Shown here in pieces: positions 21,440-35,000 of a DNA stretch of 64,000 nucleotides; within the stretch, counting starts at the first letter, position 1, and each line of letters begins with the position of its first letter. Under the pieces are notes generated by a model. It was not told where the DNA came from. It worked only from the letters and a program-made list of their open reading frames with translations, and did not search any database. The stretch spans positions 16,160,501 through 16,224,500 of the forward strand of contig CM066916.1 in the NCBI GenBank assembly GCA_033964015.1, read 5' to 3'. The position numbers were made by a program, and so were the translations under genes. The stretch is from Scolanthus callimorphus (taxonomy: Eukaryota > Cnidaria > Anthozoa > Actiniaria > Edwardsiidae).

Positions 21440-23010
21440 GGTGTGACAGACAGATAGACAAAAGGTACCTAAAATGGCATCGCTTAGTTGATTTTGACCC
21501 CTAGAAGGTAGCGACAAGATGTATTTTCCCTCGTAATTTTCTTTCGTATTTTTTTATGAGGGAAAATACATCTGAAATCAGGCTACAAGTGTGATTTGCT
21601 AGAACCGACCTCTAAGAAGTACCTTTCTGGGAAAAAATTGCAAGTTTTCGAATTTCATATCAAGATAAATGTGTCGTTTTTGTCAATGCCAACCTGTGTG
21701 TGACACGGGCTACCTGTGTTTGAATTTCCGGGCTCATGGGGGCCAAAATAAATATGGCTGCCTACAAGAACAGCGATTCTCTCCAAAACCTGCAAGTTTT
21801 GGGGAACTTTTTGACAATTTAGGGCAAGAAATAAGCTAGGAAAACTTCTGGACTTCCAAATATGGTAAGTAGAAACTTCCATATAAGGAAATTTTAGAAA
21901 ACGACACATTTCAACGGGAACTATCTTGACATGACCCCCTAAAAGGTACCAGAGGCCTGATTTTAAACCCTAAAAGATACGACGAGCACCCCCAGGTAAA
22001 TTTCCTCCCTGGTATGGGGGTATGAAAATCTTTCTTTAATTACATTAATAATACACATGAAAAAATCTCTGGATTCTGATTGGCTGAGAGCAGTGCAGTT
22101 TTAGGTAACAAAGTGCCAAAAAAGGTAACAAAGTGCAAAATGGTTAACAAATACAAATTTTCTTTTGAAACGCTAAAATATTTTGATAACATAGAGCTAT
22201 ATTATGGAAACTTTGTTTTTTGTTCAGATTTCACTCGAGGAAAAATGTGTGCGGCTTGTTGAGTTTGTAAGCAGATTTGTGAATGACTCCTTAGACACGT
22301 GCAAATAAACTACAAATTGAACTGGAAGTGATTTCCTATACAAACAATATACCAGTTCCACACCATTGTCAGTTCCTGACCACATGTAGCCCCACCTATG
22401 AGATTGTTACAAGAAATGACTGCCCCCTTCCCCACTGGAGGTGTTCCTTTCATCACCCATCAGATTGCATTTTGGCATGTGAAAAATGTCATTGAATTGG
22501 AGAGTGGGGAATTGATCGGACCTTAAAGTATGCCAGGTTGCACTTTTACCAAACAGAGATATATAAAACCTGGGAGGGGTACTCCCTGTTTTTTGGGTGG
22601 GGTGCTTGTTGTACTAGTCTCCCTCGCAGCCCGTTCTTTGTGTCGGTCAGGCCTCTGGTAACTTATGGGGTGTAAAATTAAAAAACTTGCAATTTTTTCA
22701 AGATAGGTACTATGTAGATGGAGTCTGAAGATTTCTCACTTCATCTCCCGACAAAAATCAAGACGACTGTGATACATTTACTGTATTTCTCTAGGTGGTC
22801 TGTAGATTTTCAAAGTCCTGACATTAACATCCCTGTCCTAGGGGTCTGTTCTAGCAAACCAATTTAGCAACTGGTTTTATCAATATCATGCCTGTTGGTA
22901 CCTTTTAGGGGTCAAAATCAACTAAGCCACATCCTTTTTGGTACCTTTTAGGGGTAAAATTGAAAGTTCCCGGCAAGCACCCACGTCCCGAAAATTGGGC
23001 TGTCTCCCCT
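21440..23010. repeat. Region of 'GGTACC-TTTTAGGGGT' transposon remnants
   Basis: Short motifs recur in both orientations: GACCCCTAGAAGGTA (21494), GACCCCCTAAAAGGTACC (21932), ACGACGAGCACCCCCAG (21980), GGTACCTTTTAGGGGTCAAA (22900) and GGTACCTTTTAGGGGTAAAA (22941). The elements at 18780-18990 and 54150-54560 share the 'CCCTAAAAAATACC' and 'CGACGAGCACCCC' motifs. These look like old DNA-element arms; exact boundaries could not be placed. No gene was seen here. Confidence 0.5.
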
Positions 23011-23121
23011 CTGAGATAGAAACATACTCAAATGCTAGTCAGCCACCACTACCATCATTCTAAAATTATTGATATAATCAAACATTTTCCTACATTAAGA
23101 ATTCTTCCCCTTTCCACCTAC

Positions 23122-23330
23122 TTGATGTTAATGAAGAAGTCTTTGTCTTCACACTCCTCCAGTATAATCAGAGCATAGGTTTTTTCCTCACAAAGTCTCT
23201 TGGCTGTATCAATATCAGCACACTCAATAATGGCTAAGCCTATATTGAGGAGGGTTTCTGTGGCTGATGGTGGCAAACTGCAGTCATCTGAAGTTGGTAC
23301 ATACAAACATGCCCTTGCCTTGGCTTTGTC
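23122..23330 (-). CDS. Candidate coding exon, uncharacterised (short Glu/Cys-rich)
   Basis: The acceptor is TACCCAAG and the likely donor is ATCAA|GTAGGT. The frame reads DKAKARACLYVPTSDDC, then ATETLLNIGLAIIECADIDT and AKRLCEEKTYALIILEECED. It has a helix-rich look but no family was recognised. It is phase 0 at its start and can follow the candidate first exon at 24062-24109. If not spliced at 23122 it stops at TAG 23118-23120. It may be the 5' part of the bHLH gene or a separate gene. Confidence 0.4.
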
Positions 23331-24061
23331 CTTGGGTAAATAAACAGAAACCCAAAATTATAATATGTAAAATCCAGATATTGAATGTAGCTTGTTAAAG
23401 AAACACTATTTGTTTTGGGTGGGGAGGAGGGGTGCACACCTGGGAAGTTCCTATATTAAACAGGTGAGATAATTAGAAAATACAATATGTATTGTAAACT
23501 CTAGCGAACCTTTTGTATTTGTAACTCAACCCCCTGACACAAACTTGCAATAACTGGCTCAGACTTTCACAAACACAAACGAAGTGTCACAACTTCCTTT
23601 AGAACTAAAGAGCTTATCTATTCCAGCTGCCTTGGGAAAGTTTTTAACCTTATATTAAAGGGCACTTCATATTGCATAGCAACTGTAAAAGTTTCAATCG
23701 ATTTCAAATAGATAATTTTTTTTATTTTTGCATAAACTTAGTTTCCATTGTGTTGCTTTTCGCTATCTTTTTTCTTTTTTAAAAAACCATCGACCAAGGC
23801 AAAATCAACGGGAAAATCTAGCTCGAGCAAGGAGAACTGAAAACTTCTTTCGCAAAGTGCGCTGTAATCTACCAGGGAAGTGTGTGAGAGGAAAAAGTGT
23901 AAGAGAAAAGTAGTAAACAAAACACTTTGTAAAACTGATGCACTCTAATATAAAATGTAACTGACTTTTTGAGCCTGACGAGTTTACTCGTTGTGGAAAG
24001 GGCATCACAAACATCTTTGCTTGTCTCTACTACGAAATCCTAGCTTGGAAGTCTTATTTAC

Positions 24062-24109
24062 CTGTGTCACAAGGCTGCTTTGCTTTTTCGGTGTTTCTTG
24101 TCCCACCAT
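24062..24109 (-). CDS. Candidate first coding exon (16 codons)
   Basis: The ATG has a good context (TTATGG) and begins MVGQETPKKQSSLVTQ, followed at once by a strong donor (ACACAG|GTAAATAAG). Its phase 0 end fits exon 23122-23330. The evidence is only signal quality and phase. It could start the same transcription unit as the minus-strand bHLH exons. Confidence 0.35.
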
Positions 24110-24524
24110 AATTACCGTGGATACGAATTAAATTCTTTCTGTCTTGATTTTCAGCGAATTCTTGACAGTAGTTCCTCGCAGCTCTTGAATGATCTCGGAA
24201 ATGGCTGTTTGGATTTTGGAATCCCAAATGACGCATTGGCTCGCGCGAGCAAACGGGAAACCATCGACGGTTGAACGAGCTCGTCGACATCGGCTGAGGG
24301 TTTATTGTTGTTTGCAAAATCCGTCCAGTAACCCATCACTGCTTTTTGCTTTCCAAAGGATACCAAACTCAAAGACATCCTCACACACTTACAGAAATTC
24401 CAGAGATTTTTACTAAAACAAACTTCCGTTGCTTTTATTCTTGCCACTTGGTCCCAGGGAGTCCCGTTATACCACAGGTAACCACTAGCAATTCGGGACA
24501 CTTTGGATTATAAAAACACGGGAT

Positions 24525-24805
24525 CGAATGAAGAACATTTCGCCAAAAGCTGTCGTTTTGCCGACGTTGCAAAACTTCCTTATTAGGAAATCCTCCCTTA
24601 CCTTATCTGGAAGGTCTGCAAGTACTTTTCCTCATTTCTTAGCGAAAAAAGCAGGAAAATTGACCAAAACTTGCAGATACTCGAGAAACATCCTTCGCTT
24701 GATCGCCATTTTGTTTTTACCCCCCCGCCGAGGGGCCTGAGTCACGTTTTGAACACCAAAGGCAACCCGCGCGGATTTGCCATAAAAACGACAGCACTTT
24801 CTTGA
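24525..24805 (+). repeat. Repeat 'CGCCAAAAGCTGTCGTTTTG', plus-strand copy
   Basis: This copy matches 25240-25535 in inverted orientation over about 280 bp, including ACTTCCTTATTAGGAAA, AACTTGCAGATACTCGAGAAA, CGCCATTTTG and a poly-C/G tract. The two copies flank 24800-25240 as a large inverted repeat. The related arm at 21650-21910 shares CAAAACCTGCAAGTTTTGG. No transposase was seen. Confidence 0.7.
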
Positions 24806-25074
24806 TGTTTTAGTCAAAGCATAATAGTGCTGAAAAATTAAAATAATGGTCAACTGTAATAAGAACATTAAAATCAATATATTGCCCCTGATAATTAAAG
24901 CCCTTTTAGATAGCGAGTGTACAAGTATGGTGTACTCTTGGTTTTAATATTGTAAATTTTATATATTGTATTTTTAGTCCACACGCCCCTTGTGGAAATC
25001 AGCTGCGGTTGTCGGGGCAAGCGTGTTTAAATAAAGTGTTTACTACTTACTTGGTGTGGAGGTAATGTATCAGT

Positions 25075-25620
25075 CAATTCCAGCGGTGACCATGCCCCCC
25101 CCCCCCCTACCCACCGAACCCCCCGGGATTTTGGTCATTTCTAAAAATAAAACTGAAAATTCCCCGCCCCCGAACTAGCAAAAATGCAAAATACCCCACG
25201 GCGGGGAAGACAAAAAACGGAAAATGCCCCTCCCCCGGAAAACAAAGTGCTGTCGTTTTTATGGCAAACTCGCGCGGGTTGCCTGTGGTGTTTAAAACGT
25301 GACTCAGGCCCCTCGGGGGGGGGGGGGGGGGGGGGGTAAAAACAAAATGGCGACCAAGAGAAGGATATTTCTCGAGTATCTGCAAGTTTTGGACAATTTT
25401 CCTGCCTTTTTCGCTAAGATATGAGGAAAAGTACTTACAGACCTTCCAAATAAGGTAATATAAGGGTTTTCTAATAAGGAAGTTTTGCAACGTCGGCAAA
25501 ACGACAGCTTTTGGCGAAATTTTCTTGATATGGAAGATTCCAGTCGACACTGCGTGACAAAGCTTCACAACAAAACATTTCCGCTCAAAACTTCAACTCC
25601 ATTTATACTGTCCGACCATT
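25075..25620 (-). repeat. Composite repeat with poly-C end and TATAAA start
   Basis: Read on the minus strand it begins GGACAGTATAAATGGAGTTG, then GAAGCTTTGTCACGCAG, holds the inverted 'GCTGTCGTTTTG' segment, and ends in GGGGCGGGGAATTTTCAG, a long G/C run and CATGGTCACCGCTGGAATTG. A shorter version with the middle deleted is at 45445-45690, and a partial one at 41320-41530. The TATAAA and fixed ends suggest a mobile unit with its own promoter-like start; its class is unknown. Confidence 0.55.
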
Positions 25621-27560
25621 TATAATTTATTTAAGATATATAAATCACCAACAAACACACTCAGCAGGAAGTATTTACTGCGCCTGCGAATATGTTTATT
25701 CGCCGCAAAGGCGAGGAGCGTCAGGAAGTTGAACAGAAAGACCAGAATGCCTTGCGTGATGAATAATGCCGTCCAGGACTCGATTTGGGACCACCTGGTT
25801 TGTCCAAGTTGTGACAGAGCTTGAAAGTCAAATTAGCAAATGAAGCTGTAAAAAAGCGATGCAAACTGGCTCCTTGTTCTTGCAATTGTCCCCTCTTTCT
25901 GCCACCGCACAATTTCTCGTATTTCGAGAAACAACAAGTGAGATAGAATAACCGGACAAAAAAAAACCTATGTTATAACCTAGCGAGCAGTTGCAGTTTA
26001 TAAACATTGAATATTCAAGATACGTACTTCTGCCACTTCGCCCATTTCCTGGAAAACACTTTGCTAAACAATAATGGCATTTACCAATTGTTTTCTGCAC
26101 TCCCTCCTCCTCGAGCTACGCCTTGGTAGCTCTAAATAAAATATACTTTGAGCGTTTTGTAATTGTGCCTTGTTTATTTGCATTAGAGATGACTCAATGC
26201 TCAGATACAATAAGCTACTCAGAAATAATGAAGCAAAAAAAAAAAAAATCAACAATCAGGAGACCAAGCAAAGAATATTTTTAGTCGTGGGAAAAGAAAA
26301 CAAGAGTCGCCAGCAGTTCTTTGCAGTCTCAAGCAATACAAAATGGCAACCTGTACAAAACGGCTGATCTACTTTCGAGACTCATCTGAAATCTCCACTC
26401 TAATCAAGCAAAACTCAAAAAGTACTTATATAACCCGAAGAATAATTTACTTGAATAACCATCCACCCACAACCAAGAGCGTTGATTCTCCTGCTTGCAG
26501 TTGCAGGAATAGAAGACTAAATGTGAGTGGGATAACGAACTCACAAATAATTCAAAATTGCTAAAATGTTAATCGCAATATGGTTAAAAAATGGTATATT
26601 CAAATGCAGTGGAACCCCAGTTCTACGTTATGCCACGGGGGGCATAAAATGTAACGTAAGGGGCGTGTCATTATCTAGCGGGGGGGGGGGGGGGGGGAGG
26701 ATGGCTCCTATTTTTGTGGGGAGGGTCCTAATTTTTTTCGCGTGTCTGAAGAGAGGGTCCAATTTTTTATCTCTCCTGTTTGGGGAGGGTCATTTTTTTT
26801 CTACAACATTTGGACGATGAAGAGAGTAAAACAGATGCCGATTGTGGTTATGGTTATTACAGCAACTTCTCTATCCTTTGCATTTTTACTTTATAAAAAT
26901 TTCGGCGCGCTTTGCGCGCATAAAGAATGATATCTTATGCTCTTTTAGCAACGAAGACACTACTCTCGCGCCCTTTACAAGAACAAGTGTTTCTTGACGA
27001 GGAAAGCTCTCCAATAAATGCCCTGCAATGATAGGCCTGGCGATGGGCTATGTTCGAAAAAGACCTCATAGGTAAGCGTGATTTTGACGTTACAAGCATA
27101 GAAATTCGTCAGTCGGGCCGCACGTCACGCACATGAATACCAATTATTTCGTCATTTGCGGCGCGCAGTTGGGCGAAATTTTACTCGGCCCCATGCGATT
27201 ACCTATACAAACAATGGGATTTTAACAGGAAAAACGTCCCCCCACATGCAAAGCTGATAATTTCACGTGTGAAAAAATCACAAATATCTCAGTGGTAGAA
27301 ACATTTTTATTAAAAAGACTAAGATAGTACGCGCGCTCTGATTAGTTAAGAGCTGTGCATTCTAAAACGTTTTTCTAACATGCTTATCACATTATAAACC
27401 ACAGAAATCACTAATCCAAGCATCTTGTTCGCTTACACACATGTAAGGACCCCAGGTGGGCTAGGTATCATTTATTATGCGCTGCCAACTGAGCAGGGTT
27501 CGATCGCATAGCCGCGGTGGACGCTTGGAGAGCAATATTTGGACATCTGCATCACTGTTA
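25620..27560. other. Intergenic stretch, no gene recognised
   Basis: The stretch holds an uninterrupted G run near 26681-26700 and a short repeated 'GGGAGGGTC(C/A)(A/T)(A/T)TTTTT' motif at 26720-26795. No exon with both splice signals and protein-like sequence was found. Assembly through the G run may be unreliable. Confidence 0.4.
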
Positions 27561-27565
27561 CTTAA

Positions 27566-27749
27566 CAAATGTCCTCTGATTTTCCGTGGTATGTCCTCTT
27601 ATATACCACGGAATGACGTAATAAAGTGGTCAAAATGTTGTGGACTCACGAGGCGCAGCCGAGTGGGTCCGCAGTACATTTTGACCACTTTATTGCGTAA
27701 TTCCGTGGTATATAAGAGGACATACCACGGAAAAACAGAGGACATTTGT
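27566..27749. repeat. Foldback MITE with 85-bp arms
   Basis: The left arm ACAAATGTCCTCTGATTTTC, TTCCGTGGTATGTCCTCTTA pairs with its near-exact inverse at the right, around the loop GACTCACGAGGCGCAGCCGA. A fragment of the same arm recurs at 27856-27890. There is no coding content. Confidence 0.8.
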
Positions 27750-27962
27750 TTTATACCACAACAAAAAGGCAAAAATAGAAAGGCAAAAGCAGCGCGCGCG
27801 CAACCAAACGGTGTTTTCGTTTGTTCTTTTTAGCGCGCGCGCTGATGATGGCGCGTTCCGTGGTATGTCCTCTTATGTACCCACGGCTGAGAGCCAATCA
27901 GAACTCGAGAAACGCGCGCGTTGTGGTATAAACTTTGATGCACTAAACTCCATACCATGGTC

Positions 27963-28094
27963 TATACACCTAATTCAGGAAAGGTTGCTTTGGTCATTGG
28001 TCTTTGGCTAATGAATGACATTGTTTCGTGGTCACTGAAGCAAATAATTCATAAGACCACAGACCAAAGCAACCTTTTTTGAATTAGGTGTATA
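27963..28094. repeat. Foldback element, 132 bp
   Basis: TATACACCTAATTCAGGAAA, GGTTGCTTTGGTC at the left pairs with GACCAAAGCAACC, GAATTAGGTGTATA at the right. The loop is about 65 bp. Non-coding. Confidence 0.75.
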
Positions 28095-28577
28095 CTCCAG
28101 CTCTGCAAGAAGTTCAATATCTGCTTTCAATGAGAGTGACGCATTTAGAGTCATCTTCAGAAAGAGCAATGCTGCACGTAGTTGGGCATAGCATATATCA
28201 ATCATTTGCATGTAAACATCGTCTGTATCATCATCTATACGTGACAATTTATTTATGAGCAGTTTGACATGCATTTGGGGAAGTAGAAAGGCCTATTTAT
28301 TTGATTGCCGCAATTTTGACTGTATTATTTTGAATATACCATTTTTCGGCAATGGCGACCATGGACGGACTAGTGCCACGCCTACCCGACTATTCTGATC
28401 TGTACATGATTCATTGCGCAGGAGGGCATTCAATCTCGCCCACCAGAGCCTTCGGTCGTGTGACAGCGATAGGCGACAAGCTAAAGGACTAAGGCACTGG
28501 AAGAAGATCGGGGTCTCGGCCCTCCTTCAAACACTTAGCAACCCATTAGCTAAACACAAGGAGAAACAGTGATATTA

Positions 28578-28600
28578 ATTAAGTGTAAAATTTAATTGTA
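28578..28600 (-). terminator. Candidate polyadenylation signal of the protease gene
   Basis: On the minus strand ATTAAA, a common AATAAA variant, lies about 85 bp past the trypsin stop codon at 28678. It is weak evidence on its own, but its position is right for the 3' end. Confidence 0.35.
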
Positions 28601-28677
28601 ATTCTCAAACAGGCAATACATAGTGCGTATAACAATTCCATTAAATCAAAAGTATAGCATATGCTGGTACAAGGGAA

Positions 28678-29071
28678 TTAATTCTTGGCCATTTCGGATC
28701 TGACCCAGCTCATCAGATTCTTGACGTGTGCGTAGACACCAAACTTGCCAGGTGCGGCACAACCATAACCCCAGCTAGTGGCGCCATGGAGGTAGTACCT
28801 CCCCCCAGTCTCGCACACCATGGGACCCCCTGAGTCTCCTTGGCAGGCGTCAATACCACCCTTATCTAGACCGGCACAGATCATGGAGTCGTGGATCTTA
28901 TTAGGGTAAGCCTGATTACATCGTGCACGGCTGACTACAGGGACGGCAGCCTGCTGAAGGATGTCCGGAGTAGCACCTCCTGACTGCAGACGGCCCCACC
29001 CTGTGATCCAGCACTTTGTTCCATCAGTTGGGGCGGGTACGTTATCAGGGAGGCACACTAGGTTGACGTTC
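28678..29071 (-). CDS. Protease gene: trypsin terminal exon (catalytic Ser)
   Basis: It encodes NVNLVCLP, CWITGWGRLQSGG, DSMICAG, IDACQGDSGGPMVC and TSWGYGCA, ending in WVRSEMAKN and TAA. The Ser of GDSGGP is catalytic; the Asp six residues before it is the trypsin-type specificity residue. Length and cysteines are as expected. Confidence 0.95.
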
Positions 29072-32000
29072 CTGTGAAGGAGAGAGAGCCGAGTACACCT
29101 TCAAGATTAGATTTATCGGACGTCCAAGCCATTTCGACCTCTTGCATGTTATTACTTTTGATCATTATGCCCATTCTTTCTTTTAAAAATCCCGCGCGTT
29201 CTGCAGTCTGATTGTCATGATCACAGGAGTGTAATGTTCTCCTGAAAATGCAGGACGACTAAATATTTTTCCACTCGGGCAGAGTTTGATTTCCTGGATT
29301 TCTAGAACGCACTCCGTTTTCAAAATATGTTGTTCCCCTTCCAATCAGAATTTAAAGTTATCTTTTTGAATACCACAATAAATTTTCAATCCTAGGATTA
29401 CAAAATAGTTATAATAATAAAGTGGTATTTGAACCTCGCGTCGTGCAATTTTGATTTGAAATCATACTTTTTCAACAACGAGAAATTGGAATAAAAGCAC
29501 CCCATTTGTAACACTTTTGATAAAAATTTCTAAGCTCCATCAAATATGATCAAAATGTAATTATACTCACTTGTTCAACTTGAATGGTGTACGAAGTTTG
29601 ATCAGAGCGATATCATGGGAGTATGTTTTGGGGTTGTGATAGCTTGGGTGCTTGATGATCTTGACTACTTGGGCGTCTTGCTCAGTACCAACTTTGGCAA
29701 CTCGTCTATAAGCGCCCGCCCTGGAAAAGAGAGTATCAAGACATTGAACAAAAAAGAAAAAAAAAATCAATGCTTTTGAACTATTTATCTGTGTCTCAGT
29801 TTATTGTAAAGAACACGGCCGAATCATAAGATTCCAAGTGGACTAATGTTTCAGTAGTAAAATCAGAGAATTAGATTTGCTAAGAAGTGAACCAACTTTG
29901 AATAACTGCGAGAACACTCATTCTTAGTCATAAGGCATGCATCTCAGTCGTAAAGTCATTTTAAGCCTGTTGTAAAAGTTAAACCATGTCCATGCACTCG
30001 TAGATCAGCACCAGGGATCAGACAACCTATACATACATACATACATAGACTTTATTTAAACACGGTTAAAACACTCAGTAGACAAGAAAAAAAAAGTACT
30101 GATTTACAAGTTTGCCGTGTGTGAGCCCAATATACTCTTAAATTTCGAAAGCGATGTGGCAGGATACCCTGTCCCAGCCAAGCACACCGAGCAAGTAGTC
30201 AGAGCTGGTGTCGTAGCTTGAGTTTGTTATAACCCTAGCTGCTCTGTTTCACAACTTTTAAAGCTTTTCTGACAGGCGCACAGCCAACCCATCCCAGACT
30301 GCACTGCAGTACTGGAAGTGGGATTCGATTAAGGCTTGGTATATTTTTTACGGCTGTGCATCTGTCGATGAATGGTCTTATTCTCTTTAATGCTCCAATA
30401 GCTGAGGAAATTTTCTTAGAAATCTCCTCGATGTGCTTGACCAGGACAAGGTATTGTCAATATATAAACCAAGGGCTGTGATGTACCTCGTTGATGTTCT
30501 TGTCATTTATTGAAATCTGGATTTTGGACCTTCACTGTGGCCTCACCTGATAACAAGGGTAGAAGGAGATGATCTTGTAACGCAATGCGTAGCCGTCACG
30601 ACCCAATTAGGGGCGACCAGAGAACCTCCACAGAATGGGAATCCGGAAGTGGTTCGAAGCTGGACTTGCCACGGCCAGTCACCTTGCTTGGCGTTAGTAC
30701 CACCTGCAATCCGTGTGCTTGGCGGATACCACAGCTGCCTGGAAAAGGTCAAATTTACCAATACAACTATTAAAAGACAGTAAATACAAACAGTTCTGTA
30801 GGATGTCTGTCATCTGATGTGTTAAGCTCCTACAAAAGTAATTTTTGGACGCCTTTGTATTATCGATATGCTGAATAACCTGCTCGACCTGAACCTGAAG
30901 ACCATAACCTGCTCGAGTTTGTAGAATATCATCTGACTAAGCCACTGCGGACTGCGACCCCCGTAGGCCAAGCGTCAAACGACATGTATTCTGAGCAATC
31001 TCGCGGGATAATGGAATATCAAATTAAAACGTCGTCGCTTTTGCAGTATCGGGAAAAGGCAGGTGTGTCACGGTCATTTGAATAAATTTGTAAATACAGC
31101 TCTAAATGTGTATGTAATCATTCCCAAATCACTTATATCACTTGGTATTAGCCTAATAGGCTATGTAGGAAAGTTTTAGCGACAAGACTGCCGATTTACA
31201 AGCAAATTTTTGTGTTGCAATCCGTTTGCATCCGCTCTGTCATAGGTCCATGAAGCCTACAATTAATATCGATTTGTAGTTAAAGGGCTATTTAACAAAC
31301 CTTGACTAGTATTTTGGCTGTCCATTAGTTATTTGTATGTTTTTTACATCACAAAAAGTGTGCTAAAATCGTGACACAGCCCCTTTAATGGAAAGGGTGG
31401 TGGGAAGGGATGCAAGGTTTACCGGGCCACAATCCATTTCTAGCAACATGCTTACCTGGTGTGACGGGAGGAGTGGGTCGAGGAGGAGTTGGTTGAGGTG
31501 GAGTTGGTGGAACGCCTGTGAAGTGCAGACAAACACAAGTGAGCACTATTACTTGAAAATAAGGCTTTCGGCTATTTTGCCTTCCTTGGCAAAATCAATT
31601 TAGAAGATAAAAAAATGATAGCGTCAAAGGACCATTCCAGATATACGCACTAACATTTTTAGTTTAGAAATGTACTGCTTGAAATGTGATGCCAGGATAC
31701 AGATGCCAGGATACTGTCATCGCATTCTTTACACTTTGTTTATCGACATTGCAGCGAAGACAAGCATAGTTAGAGTGATCCATCTCATTTTTGCGAAGCA
31801 GTTATCAAAATCAATTCCTTTGTGAGCCTCACACTTTAGGAAATCATCAAAAGCATGCGACAATTTGAGAGGATTCCTGGAATAAACATATGCCAAGTAA
31901 GAGTTTTATCTGGTTCGCATGAGCTATAGTCGTGCGTTACGAGATCAAATATGAGCCTGTAACATTCACCAACCTCCACAGGACTGAACGGACACGTCAT

Positions 32001-35000
32001 CAATAGCGATATCTCCCTGCCAGCTTTTACCTCTGATTCCCTCAAAAACAAGCTATCGAGCAAGAATAGCATCCAACATGAAAATATGACATGACATATT
32101 TTTCAAGAGATCCAAATCATCTAATTTGGCAAGGATTGAATGAAAAATGCTTTTTGGAAACCTATAACAAAACCTAGATTACTTATTTACAATTATATAT
32201 GACGACTTCGAAACTTTGAAAGGAGAAAACAGAGGGACTTTTTACGAATTCTAGTGAGATTTCAGTGACAATGACAATAATATCACTAACAACTGACAAA
32301 TCCAACTGACTTTGAGGTCTACTGCCATTCAAATGTATCCAGGAAACATTAACAAATGTTTAATGACAACTGAAAAGCTCTCAAAATTTAACTAACTATA
32401 CTGACATATTGGACCCTTATCCTGCTAGTTCTCATCTTAATATAAATGATATGAGAGATAATTGCAGCTAGAAGATATCTTACCGGGTAAACACCAACAT
32501 CCTGAACTCGTATTTCTGCCTTCTTCCATTGGTTACCTTGGCTTCCCTGTACGGAGAAGACCTGTTTGGATGCAACCCTGACGACAAGTGCGTTGACATC
32601 TCGTCCAAGCATGTGATAGTAGAACCTGTAGAAAAACAAGGAAACATTTCATTTCACCTCTCCCCTGCTGAGTATGCTATCTGGATGACGTTTGGCAGCG
32701 GAATGCAGACGTTTGAGAACTTTTTGAGTGTTAGGTTGGGTTTCCTAGCCTAATGTTGAGAACGTAGGGTATCTAGTATAACACAGGTAAAATTTCAGGG
32801 TCTGTATATTTGGCACTGCAATCAGAGAACGGGTCGAGACAACCAACCAAAGGATCTTCGGCTCATTAGGGGCTATGAAGTGCCTAATTTAGGACAATCC
32901 TCATAGCGCTGGATGTTCTTTCTATGGCCTACAGCAAGCAACAAGCTTTTAGTGATTTTTAGATGAATTCACAATGGCATCGCGCAGGGTCTGGAAAGGA
33001 GGTCTTTATGTGCAATACTCATACGATAGTTATTTACATACCTAACACACGTGTTTCCGTCAAATGATAGACCACCCTTCTCAAGCTTGGCATTATCATT
33101 AAGAACCCTTGGCGATGAGGTCTCGATGTACATGTAAAAGCCTGGCAAATCACATGACAAATGTTAACAAGTTTGCTTCGCCTTTGTATTTTCTTTCATT
33201 TTCGTGGTAGTGTCAATTGCTCCGGTTCCACGTGTATTACTTCGAAAAGGCCCGTTATTTTTTACCCTTGCCGCTGTGGTCTTTGGCCGGGCCAATACCC
33301 CCGCTAGGCGTCGATATACGTCGTCTTGACCAGTCAAACTTGTCCGATACTAGGTTGTTAAATCCACACATGCCTTGGTCAAAATTGCAGCTGAAGCCTG
33401 CAGTGGAAAATGTTATAAGACTTAAAAGCTACAAGACATGATGGTGCAAAATAGAATATAAAACAGAATCATTTGTGAGTCCGAGTCTAAATAGTCAAAA
33501 TCATAAAGGTTCTTCGATCTACTCTCGCCTCTAGTTTATGCAAGACCGAGCAGAAGTTGATAAGATACTGGATATTGAACACGAGGAACTGAGGACCACG
33601 ACCCGGATTAATAAAAATGCGAAATGCGTGAATCACGAGAAAAATGTGGAAACTGCTTCGACGACTGGCACTAGGCCAGAGTAAGATACTTTGTGATCGA
33701 AGAATTCTGCTAATTGGACAAGTAGCGAGGTAAGGAGAAGTTAGCCACTACGTTTCTTCAGGGCGTTCAAAAATCACTCAGGCCAAATTAGATGGCCTCC
33801 TAATGAGGCGTTGTTAAATTAGCTGCTTTGTTATCGACGAAAGGTGCATGCTTACCTGTGCTGGGTTTAGGTGGTGTTGGCTGTGGGGTTGCTGGTGATG
33901 TTCAGAAATAAAAGGGAAAAATCAGTCCATCTTTATGCCAATCAACAGAGCAATGAGAGAGACTTGTAGCTATTGATACATAGCAAACAGTGAATCTTTT
34001 TGTAAGCTCATGGTTTGTTATGTCAATAACTAGTAATAATGGAGTATAAAAGTAGCGTAAGGGGCACCCAACGGCGATTGGTAAAGTATGTATTTCGTGC
34101 CTTCTCGGGAGCACAAATTTTCGTAACTTTTGTTCGTGGTATTTCAACAAATGCAACATTTTGGAAAATCTGCACGTAACAAGCTCGTAGGATCTGCACT
34201 ACGCATAGTCCCTCTTGAGCTCTCATATGAAATCGCCCTCGAGGTGTGCGGCCTCTAGATCAAAACAGACAATCTGTTTTGAACCTAGAATGTGCAAATC
34301 CTTAGACCGCCGCCGACATCACCAACACCACAATCACAACAAATTCGTCTGATCTTCCTCAATGATCGTAATGATCATCATCGCCATCAGGAGAATCACA
34401 ATCGTTATCATCATCTTTGCTGCCACATTAGGTACCGTCATCACGGTCACCATCACAGCAATCATCATCTTGATTGACACGTAGGTGGTTAGATCAATGT
34501 CTCTTGACGATACTTTTAGAACCCTTTTTGAGACTATCCAATTGCGACTTGGCTGGTTGGCCTTGCATGCGTTCACCAGGTCGCGATTGTTATCTAATAA
34601 TCTAACAACGAGACGGGGTTTGAGTCAAAGGAGCGCATGTTTACCGTTTCTCTGCTAGCTGGCCTTGCACATGCTTACCGCAGGCACACTGTAGGTTACA
34701 ATAACGGTCCACAACAACTACACAAGACTTGCATGAACCCCATGGGATAGCGTAAAGATTACACTCTTACCAGAATATTTGAACTTTACTATTTAAGAAA
34801 TGTCTTACCGGGTAAACACCAACATCCTGAACTCGTATTTCCGCCTTCTTCCATTGGTTACCTTGGCTTCCCTGTACGGAGAAGACCTGTTTGGATCCAA
34901 TTCTCACGACGAGTCTGTTGACATCGCGTCCAAGCATGTGGTAGTAGAAACTGTAGACAATAGTAAATATTATGATTTGTCCAAAGAAACTCTTTCAACA

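Noticed and set aside
25107..25568. A 150-residue minus-strand frame with a proline run
   Set aside because: It lies entirely within the composite repeat, and the proline run is the poly-C/G tract; the same sequence recurs elsewhere without a conserved frame.
26681..26700. G run as a telomere-like or functional G-quadruplex island
   Set aside because: It is a single uninterrupted homopolymer without repeat structure; its length is likely unreliable.
34292..34477. A histidine-rich short protein
   Set aside because: It is a translation of a CAT/ATC microsatellite in an intron.
34660..34690. A 10-bp microexon (TGTGCCTGCG) as the missing MAM-A end
   Set aside because: AG and GT flank it, but it lacks the conserved FEGIRG...DD...C segment and such short matches are expected by chance.
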